Assembly: GCA_015491865.1 (NCBI GenBank)
Contig: WFVD01000008.1
Coordinates: 1 to 64,000, forward strand
Source: Gammaproteobacteria bacterium
GTDB lineage: Bacteria; Pseudomonadota; Gammaproteobacteria; SZUA-140
Direction: 5' to 3'
DNA length: 64,000 bases
Shown: piece after piece, positions 1 to 12,701 of the stretch
How positions within the stretch are numbered: the first letter of the stretch is position 1
Layout: each line of letters opens with the position of its first letter
Made by a program: the position numbers and the translations under genes
The notes under the pieces: generated by a model
Databases searched by the model: none
Told to the model about the DNA's origin: nothing
What the model saw: only the letters and a program-made list of their open reading frames with translations

Positions 1-37
1 CGGAGGGCGGCACTCTATCCAGCTGAGCTACGGGCGC
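1..37 (-). tRNA. tRNA-Arg (CCG), 5' half only
   Basis: The minus strand reads GCGCCCGTAGCTCAGCTGG and on through a D-arm and anticodon stem to the anticodon CCG, where the window ends. This matches the 5' half of the gammaproteobacterial tRNA-Arg that reads CGG codons. The anticodon 3' stem, T-arm and acceptor 3' side lie outside the window, so integrity cannot be judged. It lies downstream of glmS on the same strand. Confidence 0.85.
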
Positions 38-122
38 ATGCGGTTATTGTAGCAGCACTGGCACTTGCCGTCGTGTAATTGAGATGATCTCCTGTTATGA
101 AACCCGTACACCAGTGCTTCGC

Positions 123-1955
123 TTATTCAACGGTGACTGATTTTGCGAGATTTCGCGGCTGGTCTACATCAGTGCCTTTTAAGACTGCCACATGGTAAGA
201 GAGTAGTTGCAGCGGTACGGAGTAGACGATCGGTGCGATCGCATCATCCACCGATGCGACCGAGACAACTTCAATCCCCTCTTCCGTTTCGACATGAATC
301 GATTCATCAGCAAAGACGAGTAGCTGCCCACCACGTGCACTTACCTCCTGAAGGTTCGATTTAAGTTTTTCGAGTAGTTCATTATTGGGTGCTACCGCGA
401 CCACCGGCATGTTGGCATCGACCAGTGCCAGTGGGCCGTGCTTCAGTTCGCCAGCAGGGTAGGCCTCGGCATGGATGTATGAGATCTCTTTCAGCTTTAA
501 CGCACCCTCCATCGCCACCGGGTACTGTGTGCCTCGCCCCAGAAAAAGTGCATGATGCTTGTCGCCAAACTGTTCGGCAATCTCTTTTATCTTGTCATCG
601 AGTGCCAGCACCTCTTCAACCTTTGCCGGTAGCGAGATCAGCTGTTTAACCAACGCCTCTTCAACATGACCCGGCATTGCGTGGCGCCTGCCAAGCACTA
701 TCACCAGTAACATCAGTGAGACCAGCTGTGTGGTGAAGGCCTTGGTCGATGCCACGCCGATTTCTGGCCCTGCGCGCGTCATCAGAAAAAGGTCGGACTC
801 TCTCACCAGGGAGCTCTCTGGCACATTACAGATCGCAAGTGAGTGGCCATAACCACGCTTCCTGGCCTCTTGCAGTGCCGCCAGGGTGTCGGCTGTTTCA
901 CCCGACTGAGAGATGCTGATGATCAGTGAGTTATTGCGCACCACTGGATAACGGTAGCGAAACTCGCTCGCCACTTCGACACTGCACGGTACACCCGCGA
1001 GTGATTCAAACCAATAGCGGGCGATCATGCCGGCATGGTAACTCGTGCCGCATGCGATGATGTGGACACCTTTTATCTGGTCAAAAACTTCACTCGCGCC
1101 CACGCCAAAGGCCGCTTCAAGGACACGCTTTTTGCTGATACGCCCTTCCAGTGTTTCTGCGATGGCGTTGGGCTGTTCATGAATCTCTTTCATCATGTAG
1201 TGGTTGTACTGCCCTTTACCGATGGCGTCTGCGGTCAGTTGGCTGACGCTAATTGGGCGCTCAACAATGTTGCCCTCTGCGTCGTAGATGGTGACGTTAT
1301 CTTTGGTGATATCTGCCACATCACCATCTTCCAGAAAGATAAAGTTTTGTGTAACGGGCAAGAGTGCTGCTACATCTGAGGCGATAAAGTGCTCACCGAT
1401 ACCCACTCCAATTACTAGCGGGCTGCCGAGCCTTGCGGTGATAATGTGCCCCTCTTCTATGTTGCTGATCACACCCAGCGCATAGGCCCCTTCTAGCTCG
1501 GCGGTTGCGGCGCGAACCGCATCCAGCAGATTTTTCCCCTGATCCAGATGTTGATGTATCAGGTGGACGATGACTTCGGTATCCGTCTCGGATGTAAACT
1601 CATACGCTCTCGCTTTCTGCTCGCGGCGCAGCTCTTCATGGTTTTCGATAATGCCGTTATGCACCACAGCAACCGTCTTGCGACAGACGTGTGGGTGGGC
1701 ATTGGCAGTTGTCGGCTTGCCATGTGTTGCCCAGCGGGTGTGACCGATGCCGATGGTGCCGCTCTGCGGCTGATCTTTCAGTACCGCCACCAGGTCATCG
1801 ATCTTGCCCGGCGCACGCACGCGACCAATACAGCCATGCCGATCAAGAACTGCGATTCCTGCTGAATCATAGCCACGATATTCGAGGCGTCTTAGCCCCT
1901 CCAGTAAAACAGGCACAATGTTACGCTCTGCAACTGCTCCGACAATTCCACACAT
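123..1955 (-). CDS. glmS: glutamine--fructose-6-phosphate aminotransferase (isomerizing)
   Basis: GlmS converts fructose-6-phosphate and glutamine to glucosamine-6-phosphate, the first step towards UDP-GlcNAc for peptidoglycan and LPS. The 610-residue length is the family norm. It starts MCGIVGAV, so Cys2 becomes the N-terminal nucleophile of the glutaminase domain (about residues 1-220). The RRLEYRGYDSAG motif follows, then two SIS sugar-isomerase domains (about 290-430 and 460-600) and the conserved end KSVTVE. It lies 67 bases downstream of glmU in the same direction, so the two hexosamine-pathway genes probably share a transcript. No GlmS ribozyme is expected or seen in this lineage. Cytoplasmic. 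Confidence 0.97.
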   Translation of the reverse strand: MCGIVGAVAERNIVPVLLEGLRRLEYRGYDSAGIAVLDRHGCIGRVRAPGKIDDLVAVLKDQPQSGTIGIGHTRWATHGKPTTANAHPHVCRKTVAVVHNGIIENHEELRREQKARAYEFTSETDTEVIVHLIHQHLDQGKNLLDAVRAATAELEGAYALGVISNIEEGHIITARLGSPLVIGVGIGEHFIASDVAALLPVTQNFIFLEDGDVADITKDNVTIYDAEGNIVERPISVSQLTADAIGKGQYNHYMMKEIHEQPNAIAETLEGRISKKRVLEAAFGVGASEVFDQIKGVHIIACGTSYHAGMIARYWFESLAGVPCSVEVASEFRYRYPVVRNNSLIISISQSGETADTLAALQEARKRGYGHSLAICNVPESSLVRESDLFLMTRAGPEIGVASTKAFTTQLVSLMLLVIVLGRRHAMPGHVEEALVKQLISLPAKVEEVLALDDKIKEIAEQFGDKHHALFLGRGTQYPVAMEGALKLKEISYIHAEAYPAGELKHGPLALVDANMPVVAVAPNNELLEKLKSNLQEVSARGGQLLVFADESIHVETEEGIEVVSVASVDDAIAPIVYSVPLQLLSYHVAVLKGTDVDQPRNLAKSVTVE

Positions 1956-2022
1956 AGCTCACCTCATTCCCTGTTTATCGCTCAGATTGCTCAGAAGCCT
2001 CTCTTACACTCTCGCACAAAAA

Positions 2023-3387
2023 TCATTTATTCTTTTGCGGACGTACCCATGAATCAATCGACCGCTGTTTGCTGCGCGTTAGCGTTAGCTGGTTAGCAGG
2101 GGCATCACCAGTGATGGTTGAGCCAGCCCCAATGGTTGCACCTGCACCGATTTTAACGGGCGCGACCAGCTGGCTATCGGAACCGATAAAGGCGTCATCC
2201 CCGATCTCTGTTAGATGTTTACTGGCACCATCGTAATTGCAGGTGATGACTCCCGCGCCGATATTCACATCTTTGCCAACGATGCTATCGCCAACATAAC
2301 TAAGGTGGTTGATCTTGGCACCTTCGTCCACCTGTGCTTTTTTAATCTCAACAAAATTTCCGATCTTCACCCTGTCTGCCAGCTTCGTATCGGGCCTGAT
2401 ACGGGCAAAGGGACCGATCGTACATTCACGCCCTACCACTGCATCTTCGATAATGCTGTTGGGCAGGATAACCGTGCCGTCCTCCACCACCACATTGGTC
2501 AGCACACAGTTTGCCCCAATCTCGACGCTGTTTCCGATCACAACCTCGCCATTCAGAATAACGTTGATGTCGATAGTCACATCCATGCCAGTCTCAACCG
2601 TGCCACGCAGATCAAAGCGGGCAGGATCTTTTAATGTGACCCCCGCCGCCATCAGCCGTTCGGCTTGCTGCTGCTGGTAATAACGTTCGAGCCGCGCCAG
2701 CTGGATGCGGTTATTAATCCCTTCAACCTCTTCAACCGCGACGGCCTGTGAGGTTTTCACTTCGATACCGTCACTAACCGCCATTGCAATGATGTCTGTT
2801 AGATAGTACTCACCCTGAGCATTGTTATTTTTTAACCGCGTCAGCCACCCTTTAAGCTGCTCGCCCTGCACGGCCAGGATACCGCTGTTGACCTCTGTTA
2901 TTTTACGCACCTCGGCGCTCGCATCTTTCTCTTCTGTGATGCACTGCACCGCGTTGTCACTATTGCGAACGATACGGCCGTAACCGGAGGGGTTGGCCAG
3001 CTCAGCAGTCAACAGCCCCATGCTGCTACCTGAAACCTGTTTAATAAGCTGCTGTAGCGTCTCTTTTGTTATGAGCGGGACATCGCCATAAAGCACCAGC
3101 ACAGTATGGTTAGCCGTTAAATGGGGTACGGCCTGGGCAACGGCATGGCCGGTACCCAGCTGCTGCTCCTGTTTGACCCAGCTGACGTTGTGCGCTGCAA
3201 GTCTCTCCCTCACCACCTCGCCGCCGTGGCCGTATACAATATGTATCTCCTGTGCGGAGAGCTGTTCAGCAACATCGATGACATGTCTCAGCAACGGCTT
3301 ATTGGCCAGCTTATGAAGTACTTTGGGAAGTTGGGAGCGCATCCGCGATCCCTGACCTGCTGCAAGTATAACAACGCTTAAATCCAT
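2023..3387 (-). CDS. glmU: bifunctional UDP-GlcNAc pyrophosphorylase / GlcN-1-P acetyltransferase
   Basis: GlmU acetylates glucosamine-1-phosphate and couples it to UTP to give UDP-GlcNAc. The N-terminal nucleotidyltransferase domain shows LAAGQGSRM at residues 8-16. The C-terminal third is a left-handed beta helix of hexapeptide repeats (for example IGNFVEIKKA and INHLSYVGDSIVG). The ATG at 3387 is chosen because MDLSVVILAAGQG is the family N-terminus and AGAGAGA-like purines precede it. A longer open frame runs to 3459 but is not conserved-looking and reaches into a hairpin. The product has 454 residues, normal for the family. It lies between the atp operon terminator and glmS. Confidence 0.96.
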   Translation of the reverse strand: MDLSVVILAAGQGSRMRSQLPKVLHKLANKPLLRHVIDVAEQLSAQEIHIVYGHGGEVVRERLAAHNVSWVKQEQQLGTGHAVAQAVPHLTANHTVLVLYGDVPLITKETLQQLIKQVSGSSMGLLTAELANPSGYGRIVRNSDNAVQCITEEKDASAEVRKITEVNSGILAVQGEQLKGWLTRLKNNNAQGEYYLTDIIAMAVSDGIEVKTSQAVAVEEVEGINNRIQLARLERYYQQQQAERLMAAGVTLKDPARFDLRGTVETGMDVTIDINVILNGEVVIGNSVEIGANCVLTNVVVEDGTVILPNSIIEDAVVGRECTIGPFARIRPDTKLADRVKIGNFVEIKKAQVDEGAKINHLSYVGDSIVGKDVNIGAGVITCNYDGASKHLTEIGDDAFIGSDSQLVAPVKIGAGATIGAGSTITGDAPANQLTLTRSKQRSIDSWVRPQKNK

Positions 3388-3453
3388 CTGATCTCTCTTT
3401 GATGAGCTAACCGGGTTAATTTGTCTCTGCCTGATTTTAGAATGTAGCAATAA

Positions 3454-3486
3454 CGACAAAGGCCGTCTATTAAACGGCCTTTGTCG
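3454..3486 (-). terminator. hairpin terminator between atpC and glmU
   Basis: A perfect 13-base inverted repeat (cgacaaaggccgt ... acggcctttgtcg) with a 7-base loop lies 32 bases past the atpC stop and about 67 bases before the glmU start. On the minus strand the run after the stem is TTATTGC, a modest U-tract, so termination may be partial. It separates the ATP synthase genes from glmU-glmS. Confidence 0.7.
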
Positions 3487-3517
3487 ATTTTCGATCTCTG
3501 TCTGAAAAGTGTGCTAT

Positions 3518-3940
3518 TTAACGACCACGGCTCTTCAGTTTCTTGATCGCCTGTAGCTGTGCCACCGCCTCTGCCAGTTCTGACTGCGCCTTGGCGTATT
3601 CGAACTCTGAAGTCTTATCTTTCAATGCATCTTCAGCCTTCTGTTTCGCTTCCAGTGCTGCTGCCTCGTCAATATCGTGAGCACGTACCGCAGTATCAGA
3701 GAGTACTGTTACCACATGCGGCTGAATCTCAAGCATGCCGCCTGAGACATAAAACGACTCTTCACTGTCACCATTTTTGACACGCACTTCACCAGGCTTA
3801 AGTTGCGTCAGGAGTGGGGCGTGACGAGGAAGAATCCCCAGCTCACCCATTACTCCCGGTGCAAATACCATCTCGGCGGTACCTGAGAAAATCTCACTCT
3901 CGGCACTTACGATGTCTACATGTATTGTCATTGCCATCAC
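3518..3940 (-). CDS. atpC: F1Fo ATP synthase epsilon subunit
   Basis: Epsilon is the central-stalk subunit that couples gamma to the c-ring and can inhibit ATP hydrolysis. The 140-residue protein has the N-terminal beta-sandwich ([31 protein letters not shown]) and the C-terminal helical hairpin (about residues 90-138) rich in Ala, Lys and Glu. Three closely spaced Met codons (1, 2, 4) leave the exact start open by a few residues. It is the last gene of the atp operon, 25 bases after atpD, and is followed by a strong hairpin. Confidence 0.96.
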   Translation of the reverse strand: MMAMTIHVDIVSAESEIFSGTAEMVFAPGVMGELGILPRHAPLLTQLKPGEVRVKNGDSEESFYVSGGMLEIQPHVVTVLSDTAVRAHDIDEAAALEAKQKAEDALKDKTSEFEYAKAQSELAEAVAQLQAIKKLKSRGR

Positions 3941-3965
3941 TTATCCTGCCATTGCGCATGCGCGA

Positions 3966-5402
<1,437 letters not shown>

Positions 5403-5419
5403 CTATATCGCGACGCGCG

Positions 5420-6280
5420 CTATACAGCAGCTGCACCAGCAACGATTTCCGAGATCTCCTGGGTAATCGCTGCCTGTCGTGCCTTGTTGTAGACCAGTTG
5501 TAGATCACCAATCAAATCACCAGCGTTGTCTGATGCAGACTTCATCGCAACCATACGCGCCGCCTGCTCACAGGCGAGGTTTTCAACCACGCCCTGGTAA
5601 ACCTGTGACTCAATAAAACGAACCAGCAATGCATCCAGCACATCTTTCGCTTCTGGCTCATAGTAATAGTCCCAGTGATGCTCCAGCTCTTTGTCTTCTT
5701 TCTTCTCTACCGGTAACAGCTGCTCAATCTTGGGCGCCTGGGTCATGGTGTTTACAAAATCGTTGTAAACCACGTAGAGACGATCCAGCCTGCCTTCATT
5801 GAAGGCGTCCAGCATCACCTTGACCACGCCGATCAGATCTGCAATTTCGGGCCTGTCTCCCAGCTGTGAAGTCTGCGCCACGATATTGCCACCAAGGCGG
5901 GCAAAAAAAGCGCTGCTCTTGCTGCCAATGGTACAGAGCTCAATCTCTTTACCCTGATCATGCCACTCTTTCATTGAAGCGACGGTGCGCTTGAACAGGT
6001 TACTGTTCAGACCACCACACAGCCCTCGATCTGATGAGATGACGATGTAACCCACTCGCTTTACATCGCGCTCTTCCAGATATGGGTGCTTATATTCCGG
6101 GTGAGCATGAGCCAGGTGATCAACCACATTGCGCATTTTCTGTGCATATGGGCGTGATGCCGCCATACGCTCCTGCGCTTTTCGCATCTTGCTCGCGGCG
6201 ACCATTTCCATCGCACGCGTGATCTTCTGCGTATTTTTAATGCTATTGATCTTGGTGCGTATCTCTTTGCCTACAGCCAT
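5420..6280 (-). CDS. atpG: F1Fo ATP synthase gamma subunit
   Basis: Gamma forms the rotating shaft of F1. The N-terminal helix ([20 protein letters not shown]) and the C-terminal helix ([20 protein letters not shown]) that pair as the central coiled coil are both present, and the middle carries the conserved [10 protein letters not shown] turn. At 286 residues it is of ordinary length. It begins 16 bases after the atpA stop, in the standard H-A-G-D-C order. Nothing unusual is seen. Confidence 0.97.
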   Translation of the reverse strand: MAVGKEIRTKINSIKNTQKITRAMEMVAASKMRKAQERMAASRPYAQKMRNVVDHLAHAHPEYKHPYLEERDVKRVGYIVISSDRGLCGGLNSNLFKRTVASMKEWHDQGKEIELCTIGSKSSAFFARLGGNIVAQTSQLGDRPEIADLIGVVKVMLDAFNEGRLDRLYVVYNDFVNTMTQAPKIEQLLPVEKKEDKELEHHWDYYYEPEAKDVLDALLVRFIESQVYQGVVENLACEQAARMVAMKSASDNAGDLIGDLQLVYNKARQAAITQEISEIVAGAAAV

Positions 6281-6296
6281 TACAACTCTCCCGCCT

Positions 6297-7838
6297 TTAC
6301 CAGACGTTGTTTGCCTTGAATGACTCGATAGCCGATGTCAGCCCATCCTTGATATCGCCATTGAAGTCGCCAGTTTCATTGATCGATTTCATCAGGTCGG
6401 CATGGCTGCTGCTCATGTAGCTCAACAGTGCGGCTTCAAACGCGCCAACCTTATCCAGATCAACATCATCCAGAAAGCCTTCGTTTGCAGCAAATAGTGA
6501 TGTCGCCTGTTCTGCAACACTCATTGGGGCGTACTGCTTCTGCTTCATCAGTTCAGTCACACGCTGCCCACGCTCAAGCTGTTTACGGGTAGCGTCATCC
6601 AGATCAGAAGCAAACTGTGCGAACGCTGCCAGCTCACGGTACTGAGCCAGATCAAGACGGACACCACCACCCAGTTTCTTGATGATCTTTGTCTGTGCCG
6701 CACCACCCACTCGTGATACCGATAGACCGGCATTAATGGCAGGACGGATACCGGAGTTGAACAGGTCTGTTTCAAGGAAAATCTGACCATCGGTGATCGA
6801 GATCACGTTGGTCGGTACAAACGCCGATACGTCACCACCCTGTGTTTCAATGATTGGCAGTGCAGTCAAAGAACCGGTTTTACCTTTCACTTCGCCGTTT
6901 GTGGCCTGCTCAACATAGTCGGCATTGACCCGCGCGGCGCGCTCTAACAGACGAGAATGGAGGTAGAATACGTCACCTGGGTAGGCTTCTCGGCCTGGTG
7001 GACGACGTAGTAGCAGTGAAACCTGTCGATAGGCCCACGCCTGCTTGGTCAGGTCATCATAAACGATCAGTGCATCTTCACCACGGTCACGAAAGTACTC
7101 GCCCATAGTACAACCCGCATAAGGGGCAATGAACTGCATCGATGCCGGATCAGAGGCGGTCGCTGCAACAATAATGGTGTGTGCCAGCGCATCATGCTCT
7201 TCAAGCTTGCGCACTACGTTTGCAACAGAAGAGGCCTTCTGACCAATCGCAACGTAAATACATTTAACACCGGTACCTTTCTGGTTGATGATCGCATCGA
7301 TCGCAACCGCGGTTTTACCTGTTTGACGATCGCCAATGATCAACTCACGCTGACCACGGCCAATCGGTACCATCGCATCGATTGATTTCAGACCGGTCTG
7401 CACTGGCTGATCAACGCCCTGACGCGCGATCACCCCTGGTGCCACTTTTTCAATCGGAGAGGTTCCAGTTGACTCAACGGGCCCTTTGCCGTCGATCGGC
7501 TCACCCAATGAATTAACAACGCGCCCGAGAAGCCCTTCGCCCACAGGCACCTCAAGAATACGGCCGGTACACTTGGCGGTATCACCTTCAGAGATGCTCT
7601 CATAGGCACCCAGCACTACGGCACCGACAGAGTCACGCTCAAGGTTAAGTGCCATACCAAAGGTGTTGTTGGCGAATTCGATCATTTCGCCCTGCATCAC
7701 ATCGGCAAGCCCATGAATACGTACGATACCATCTGTCACTGAGACAACGGTCCCTTCGGTACGCGCCTCACTAACCGCTTCGAAGCTTTCGATTCGTTGC
7801 TTAATCAGGTCGCTGATTTCTGCTGCATTTAACTGCAT
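6297..7838 (-). CDS. atpA: F1Fo ATP synthase alpha subunit
   Basis: Alpha is the non-catalytic nucleotide-binding subunit of F1. The P-loop GDRQTGKT sits near residue 170. The signature near the C-terminal third ([16 protein letters not shown]) is intact, and the N-terminus [19 protein letters not shown] is canonical. It has 513 residues, the same as Escherichia coli. The gene lies 70 bases downstream of atpH in the operon. No atypical residues were noticed in the nucleotide site. Confidence 0.98.
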   Translation of the reverse strand: MQLNAAEISDLIKQRIESFEAVSEARTEGTVVSVTDGIVRIHGLADVMQGEMIEFANNTFGMALNLERDSVGAVVLGAYESISEGDTAKCTGRILEVPVGEGLLGRVVNSLGEPIDGKGPVESTGTSPIEKVAPGVIARQGVDQPVQTGLKSIDAMVPIGRGQRELIIGDRQTGKTAVAIDAIINQKGTGVKCIYVAIGQKASSVANVVRKLEEHDALAHTIIVAATASDPASMQFIAPYAGCTMGEYFRDRGEDALIVYDDLTKQAWAYRQVSLLLRRPPGREAYPGDVFYLHSRLLERAARVNADYVEQATNGEVKGKTGSLTALPIIETQGGDVSAFVPTNVISITDGQIFLETDLFNSGIRPAINAGLSVSRVGGAAQTKIIKKLGGGVRLDLAQYRELAAFAQFASDLDDATRKQLERGQRVTELMKQKQYAPMSVAEQATSLFAANEGFLDDVDLDKVGAFEAALLSYMSSSHADLMKSINETGDFNGDIKDGLTSAIESFKANNVW

Positions 7839-7908
7839 TTTAATATCCTCTATAACGAATTATTTTCAGTGGCTCTTAACCAGTAGTTGCGGATCAATAG
7901 CTCAGGGC

Positions 7909-8445
7909 TCAATGGGTCAGCGCGTGGGTCAGCTTTTCTAACTGCCCTGTTACCGAACCATCAATCACCATGTCGCCTGCGCGAATAATGGCACCACCGA
8001 CTAGCGAGTTGTCTGTTGTGCAAACGAGCTCGACCTCACAACCCAGACGCGCCTTTAATGCCTTTTTGATCCTGGTCTGCTGCGCACTGGTTACCGGAAA
8101 TGCAGAGACAACTTCTGCCTGAACTGTCTTCTCAGCCTCTGCGCGATACTCCTCATAAAGCACTGCGATTTCAGGCAGGACTGTCAACCGTCCATTCTCA
8201 ACCAGTAACTTCACCAGGTTTTTTGCAGCATCATCAAACTTATCGCCACAAACCCCCAGAAAAAGGTCAACCAGCTCTGCTTTGCTCAGACGTGGATTAC
8301 CAACCACCCCCTGCAAGCCACTGTCCTGTGCTACCGCAGACGCCAGCGCCAGATTCTCGGACCACTTTTTCAATGACTTTGAAGCAGTGGCCTGTTCGAA
8401 TACAGCCTGTGCGTATGGGCGTGCGATTGTGCTTTTTTCAGCCAT
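7909..8445 (-). CDS. atpH: F1Fo ATP synthase delta subunit
   Basis: Delta ties the peripheral stalk to the top of F1. The 178-residue protein starts with the expected IARPYAQAVFEQA helix bundle and ends with the family motif region SLVGGAIIRAGDMVIDGSV. It is separated by 15 bases from atpF upstream and followed by atpA. Cytoplasmic face of the inner membrane. Ordinary in every visible respect. Confidence 0.96.
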   Translation of the reverse strand: MAEKSTIARPYAQAVFEQATASKSLKKWSENLALASAVAQDSGLQGVVGNPRLSKAELVDLFLGVCGDKFDDAAKNLVKLLVENGRLTVLPEIAVLYEEYRAEAEKTVQAEVVSAFPVTSAQQTRIKKALKARLGCEVELVCTTDNSLVGGAIIRAGDMVIDGSVTGQLEKLTHALTH

Positions 8446-8460
8446 GCTCGTTCTGCCCTC

Positions 8461-8931
8461 TTAAATCTGGCCAACCAGATCTTTCAACAGATCGGCATGC
8501 GCCTTTTCGTCCACTTCTCGGCCCAGAATGCGACCAGCACCGGCTGCAGCAACGGCTGCCACTTTGCCACGTAGCTGTTCTTTGGCTCGATTCGCTTCCT
8601 GTTCAATCTCTGCTTTAGCAGCAGCAAGCTGACGCTCACCTTCTGTGCGTGCCTTCTCTTTTGCCTCTTCGACAATTTCGTTACCACGCTTTTCTGCCTG
8701 AGCCAGGATCTCAGCTGCCTGAGACTTCGCTTCCATCAGGTGCTCTTTGGCGCGCTTTTCAGCAAGCTCAAGATCATGCTTGCCCTTGTCTGCCGCCGCC
8801 AGACCGTCAGCGATGCGCTTCTGCCTCGCGGCCAGAAGATCATTCATCGGGTTCCATAGCACTCTATTGACGAACCACAACAGCGTAACGAATGCGATAA
8901 TCTGCGCAATCAGAGTTACGTTAATATTCAT
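8461..8931 (-). CDS. atpF: F1Fo ATP synthase b subunit
   Basis: The b subunit forms the peripheral stalk. It has a single N-terminal membrane helix (residues about 4-24, [19 protein letters not shown]) followed by a long charged amphipathic helix of about 115 residues rich in Ala, Glu, Lys and Arg, and the C-terminal delta-binding end. The 156-residue length equals the E. coli protein. Only one b-type gene is present, so the stalk should be a homodimer. Confidence 0.96.
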   Translation of the reverse strand: MNINVTLIAQIIAFVTLLWFVNRVLWNPMNDLLAARQKRIADGLAAADKGKHDLELAEKRAKEHLMEAKSQAAEILAQAEKRGNEIVEEAKEKARTEGERQLAAAKAEIEQEANRAKEQLRGKVAAVAAAGAGRILGREVDEKAHADLLKDLVGQI

Positions 8932-8980
8932 CTAAGTCTCCTAAATAAATAAGATATACCAACCAGGGGCCGGTGAAACC

Positions 8981-9274
<294 letters not shown>

Positions 9275-9361
9275 TTACATCTCCTATTTAAAAATACAAA
9301 TAAACCAAACTATTTAAAACAAAACTTTATATTCTCTGCCAGCTTTCAACCCGGCTTGGGT

Positions 9362-10225
<864 letters not shown>

Positions 10226-10250
10226 TTACTAAATTCTTATTGTTCAGCGC

Positions 10251-10649
10251 TTATTCTTTTTTGCTGCCCTGGCGACCCGCTATCAGCACAAACACTAGCT
10301 GCGTGATAACAAAGCCGATAATCACCGCGAGCGCTGCCAGCTCCAGCACGCCTAAACCTATTCCAAACAGGGCCAGTACCAGCACAAAGCGTACTACTGC
10401 ACCCATATATAATATCGCCTGGCTCGTCTGAGCACTTTTTTCCGCTGCCCGACCTGCGCGATTAATGCCGCGGCTTAGCATGGTCGTTGACGCAACGCTC
10501 ACCAGCGCACCATAAAATGCGGAAATCGCACTCCAGGAGCCTTCTTTCAGGAAAAATCCAGCTGCGATCACAAGCCCGATGCTCAACTGCAACAATATGA
10601 TTTTTCTGGCGTTATCCGCCAACTCACCTGGCCTTGCGGAATCATTCAT
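10251..10649 (-). CDS. atpI: ATP synthase assembly protein I
   Basis: AtpI is a small membrane protein encoded at the head of atp operons and is thought to help c-ring assembly or membrane insertion. This 132-residue product has four predicted membrane helices (about 18-38, 41-60, 75-100 and 103-123), with the short polar segment SRGINRAGRAAEKS between helices 2 and 3. Its start overlaps the atpZ stop by four bases (ATGA), indicating translational coupling. The family call rests on position plus topology; sequence conservation in AtpI is low. Confidence 0.85.
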   Translation of the reverse strand: MNDSARPGELADNARKIILLQLSIGLVIAAGFFLKEGSWSAISAFYGALVSVASTTMLSRGINRAGRAAEKSAQTSQAILYMGAVVRFVLVLALFGIGLGVLELAALAVIIGFVITQLVFVLIAGRQGSKKE

Positions 10650-10846
10650 CCGAGCTTACTCAACAGTCCATGCACCTTAATGATCCCACCCACTATACCG
10701 AGGCCGCCGAATATTAGCATAAACAATGGCTGACTATCCAGCCAGTAATCAACGAATAATCCGAGACCAAAGCCAACAACCGTCATCGATGTCAACATTG
10801 TGCCTACACCGATCAGTAAAAGCCCGGGCCCTTTCTCTTTTTTCAT
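10646..10846 (-). CDS. atpZ: AtpZ/AtpI-family small membrane protein
   Basis: A 66-residue protein with two membrane helices (about 8-30 and 40-58) joined by a short loop containing DYWLDSQP. This pattern, with a Gly-rich second helix, fits the AtpZ-type proteins placed before atpI in many atp operons. In other bacteria AtpZ and AtpI have been linked to Mg2+/Ca2+ transport or ATP synthase assembly; which applies here cannot be told. It is the first gene of the operon and overlaps atpI by four bases. The ribosome-binding site is weak. Confidence 0.8.
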   Translation of the reverse strand: MKKEKGPGLLLIGVGTMLTSMTVVGFGLGLFVDYWLDSQPLFMLIFGGLGIVGGIIKVHGLLSKLG

Positions 10847-10937
10847 TCGCTAATTAACCAGACAAAATAAGCCAGCCAGAAACTGCGGCTCTATCAACCA
10901 TACAACTCAGGAGATTAGATTCATGCGTGATGAATCC

Positions 10938-11810
10938 CTACTTGATATGCTCCAGAATCCCATCCAGCTCGTCAAGGGTGTTGTACTGTATCACAAGCTT
11001 CCCTTTCCCTTTGGCCGAATGGTGAAACTTTACCTGTGCTCCCAGCCGCTCTGATAAATCTTCCTGCAGACGACGCACATCGGGATCCTCCACCCTCTTC
11101 GCTGATTTAGCCGTGGCGGCCGGTGACTGCGCCAGGCGCACCAAATGCTCGGTTTCACGGACACTCATCCCTTTTTCTGCAACGCGCCGCGCCGCCTCAA
11201 TCTGTGCCTCGCCCTGCAGGCCCAGCAGCGCACGCGCGTGACCCATCCCCAGATCCCCACACTCAACCATCTTTTTCACCTCATCACACAGATCAAACAG
11301 GCGCAACAGATTGGAGACGGCGACGCGAGAGCGTCCTACCGCCTCGGCCGCCTCCTGATGGGTCAGTTCAAACTCCAGGATCAAACGCTGCAGAGCGGTC
11401 GCCTCTTCCATCGGATTGAGATCTTCACGCTGAATATTTTCAATCAACGCCATCGCCATCGCGGTCTGGTCTGGTACGTCACGCACCACCACTGGCACTT
11501 CATGTAGCCCCGCAATCTGCGCCGCGCGCCAGCGGCGCTCACCCGCGATGATCTCGTACTGGTTGCCAGAAACCGGGCGTACCACAATCGGCTGCACCAC
11601 CCCCTGCGCACGGATCGATGCCGCCAGTTCATCAAGCGAATCGGCGCGCATATCGGTGCGCGGCTGGTATTTACCACGCTGCAGCACATCGACCGGCAGG
11701 TGACGCAGATCCGATGTTCTCGCTGCCGCCTCGGTGGTGGTCGGCACGGGTGCCGCACCCCCCAACAGTGCATCAAGCCCGCGTCCTAAACCGCGCTTTT
11801 TGGTCGCCAT
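10938..11810 (-). CDS. parB: chromosome partitioning protein ParB (parS-binding CTPase)
   Basis: ParB loads at parS sites and spreads as a clamp to organise origin segregation with ParA. The protein begins with the family tag KKRGLGRGLDALLGG. The CTP-binding N-domain shows QPRTDMRADSLDELAASI and the GERRWRAAQIAGL motif, then comes the HTH parS-binding domain (HQEAAEAVGRSRVAVSNLLR) and a C-terminal dimerisation end. The ATG at 11810 (290 residues) is preferred to a TTG one codon earlier. Two parS-like palindromes lie in recF of this window. It is downstream of parA, as usual. Confidence 0.96.
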   Translation of the reverse strand: MATKKRGLGRGLDALLGGAAPVPTTTEAAARTSDLRHLPVDVLQRGKYQPRTDMRADSLDELAASIRAQGVVQPIVVRPVSGNQYEIIAGERRWRAAQIAGLHEVPVVVRDVPDQTAMAMALIENIQREDLNPMEEATALQRLILEFELTHQEAAEAVGRSRVAVSNLLRLFDLCDEVKKMVECGDLGMGHARALLGLQGEAQIEAARRVAEKGMSVRETEHLVRLAQSPAATAKSAKRVEDPDVRRLQEDLSERLGAQVKFHHSAKGKGKLVIQYNTLDELDGILEHIK

Positions 11811-11879
11811 CAATTACTCTCTAAAAGTAGGGTTAACTAAACAATTATTCTTAATCTTCTGATAGTACGCACTAAAATA

Positions 11880-12662
11880 TCAGGCAACCTCAGCTGCCCG
11901 AGATTCTCGGCGCAATATTTCACCCGCCAAAGCCAGATAGGCGAGGGCACCTCGCGAGGTCTTATCATACTGAATTGCAGGCAGACCGTGACTCGGTGCC
12001 TCGGCTAGCCGCACATTCCGCGGCACTACAGTACGGTAGACCTTGTCACCAAAATGGCTGATCAACTGCGCTGACACCTCATTGGAAAGATTATTGCGCG
12101 GATCAAACATGGTGCGCAGCAGCCCTTCGATCACAAGACGCGGATTTGCAGTTGAACGCACCTGCTCAATGGTTTCAATCAGCGCTGTCAGCCCTTCGAG
12201 CGCATAATATTCGCACTGCATCGGGATGATCACCCCTTCGGCCGCCACCAGTGCATTCACCGTCAACATGTTCAGGGTTGGCGGGCAGTCGATTAATATG
12301 TAGTCAAACTCGCTTTCGATCGGTTGCAGCGCCCTGGCCAGGCGACCTTCACGACCATCAATATTTATCAGCGCCACCTCTGCCGCCGTCAGATCCGCAT
12401 TCGACGGCAGCACTGAGTAGCCGAGATGCGGCTGATGAATCATCGCCTCGCTCGCCGTCACCTCTTTCAGCAGCAGATCGCAGCAGGAGATCTCCAGCCC
12501 GTTTTTATCAATGCCACTGCCCATCGTCGCGTTGCCCTGCGGGTCAAGGTCGATCAATAATACCCGGCGCTTGGTCGCCACCAGTGACGCAGCCAGATTT
12601 ACGGTGGTGGTGGTTTTGCCCACCCCCCCTTTCTGGTTCGTAATTGCGATAATTCTGCTCAT
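11880..12662 (-). CDS. parA: chromosome partitioning ATPase ParA (Soj)
   Basis: ParA is a deviant-Walker ATPase that binds DNA and is displaced by ParB, moving the origin region. The N-terminal deviant P-loop KGGVGKTTTTVNLAASL (with the signature Lys) starts near residue 10; LIDLDPQGNAT and LIDCPPTLNMLT are the other nucleotide motifs. At 260 residues it is of chromosomal (Soj) rather than plasmid length. Gene order mnmG-rsmG-parA-parB is the standard origin-proximal arrangement. Confidence 0.96.
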   Translation of the reverse strand: MSRIIAITNQKGGVGKTTTTVNLAASLVATKRRVLLIDLDPQGNATMGSGIDKNGLEISCCDLLLKEVTASEAMIHQPHLGYSVLPSNADLTAAEVALINIDGREGRLARALQPIESEFDYILIDCPPTLNMLTVNALVAAEGVIIPMQCEYYALEGLTALIETIEQVRSTANPRLVIEGLLRTMFDPRNNLSNEVSAQLISHFGDKVYRTVVPRNVRLAEAPSHGLPAIQYDKTSRGALAYLALAGEILRRESRAAEVA

Positions 12663-12701
12663 GTACCGTTCCCTAAACCGATCCGCGCGACGGACGATTT
12701 T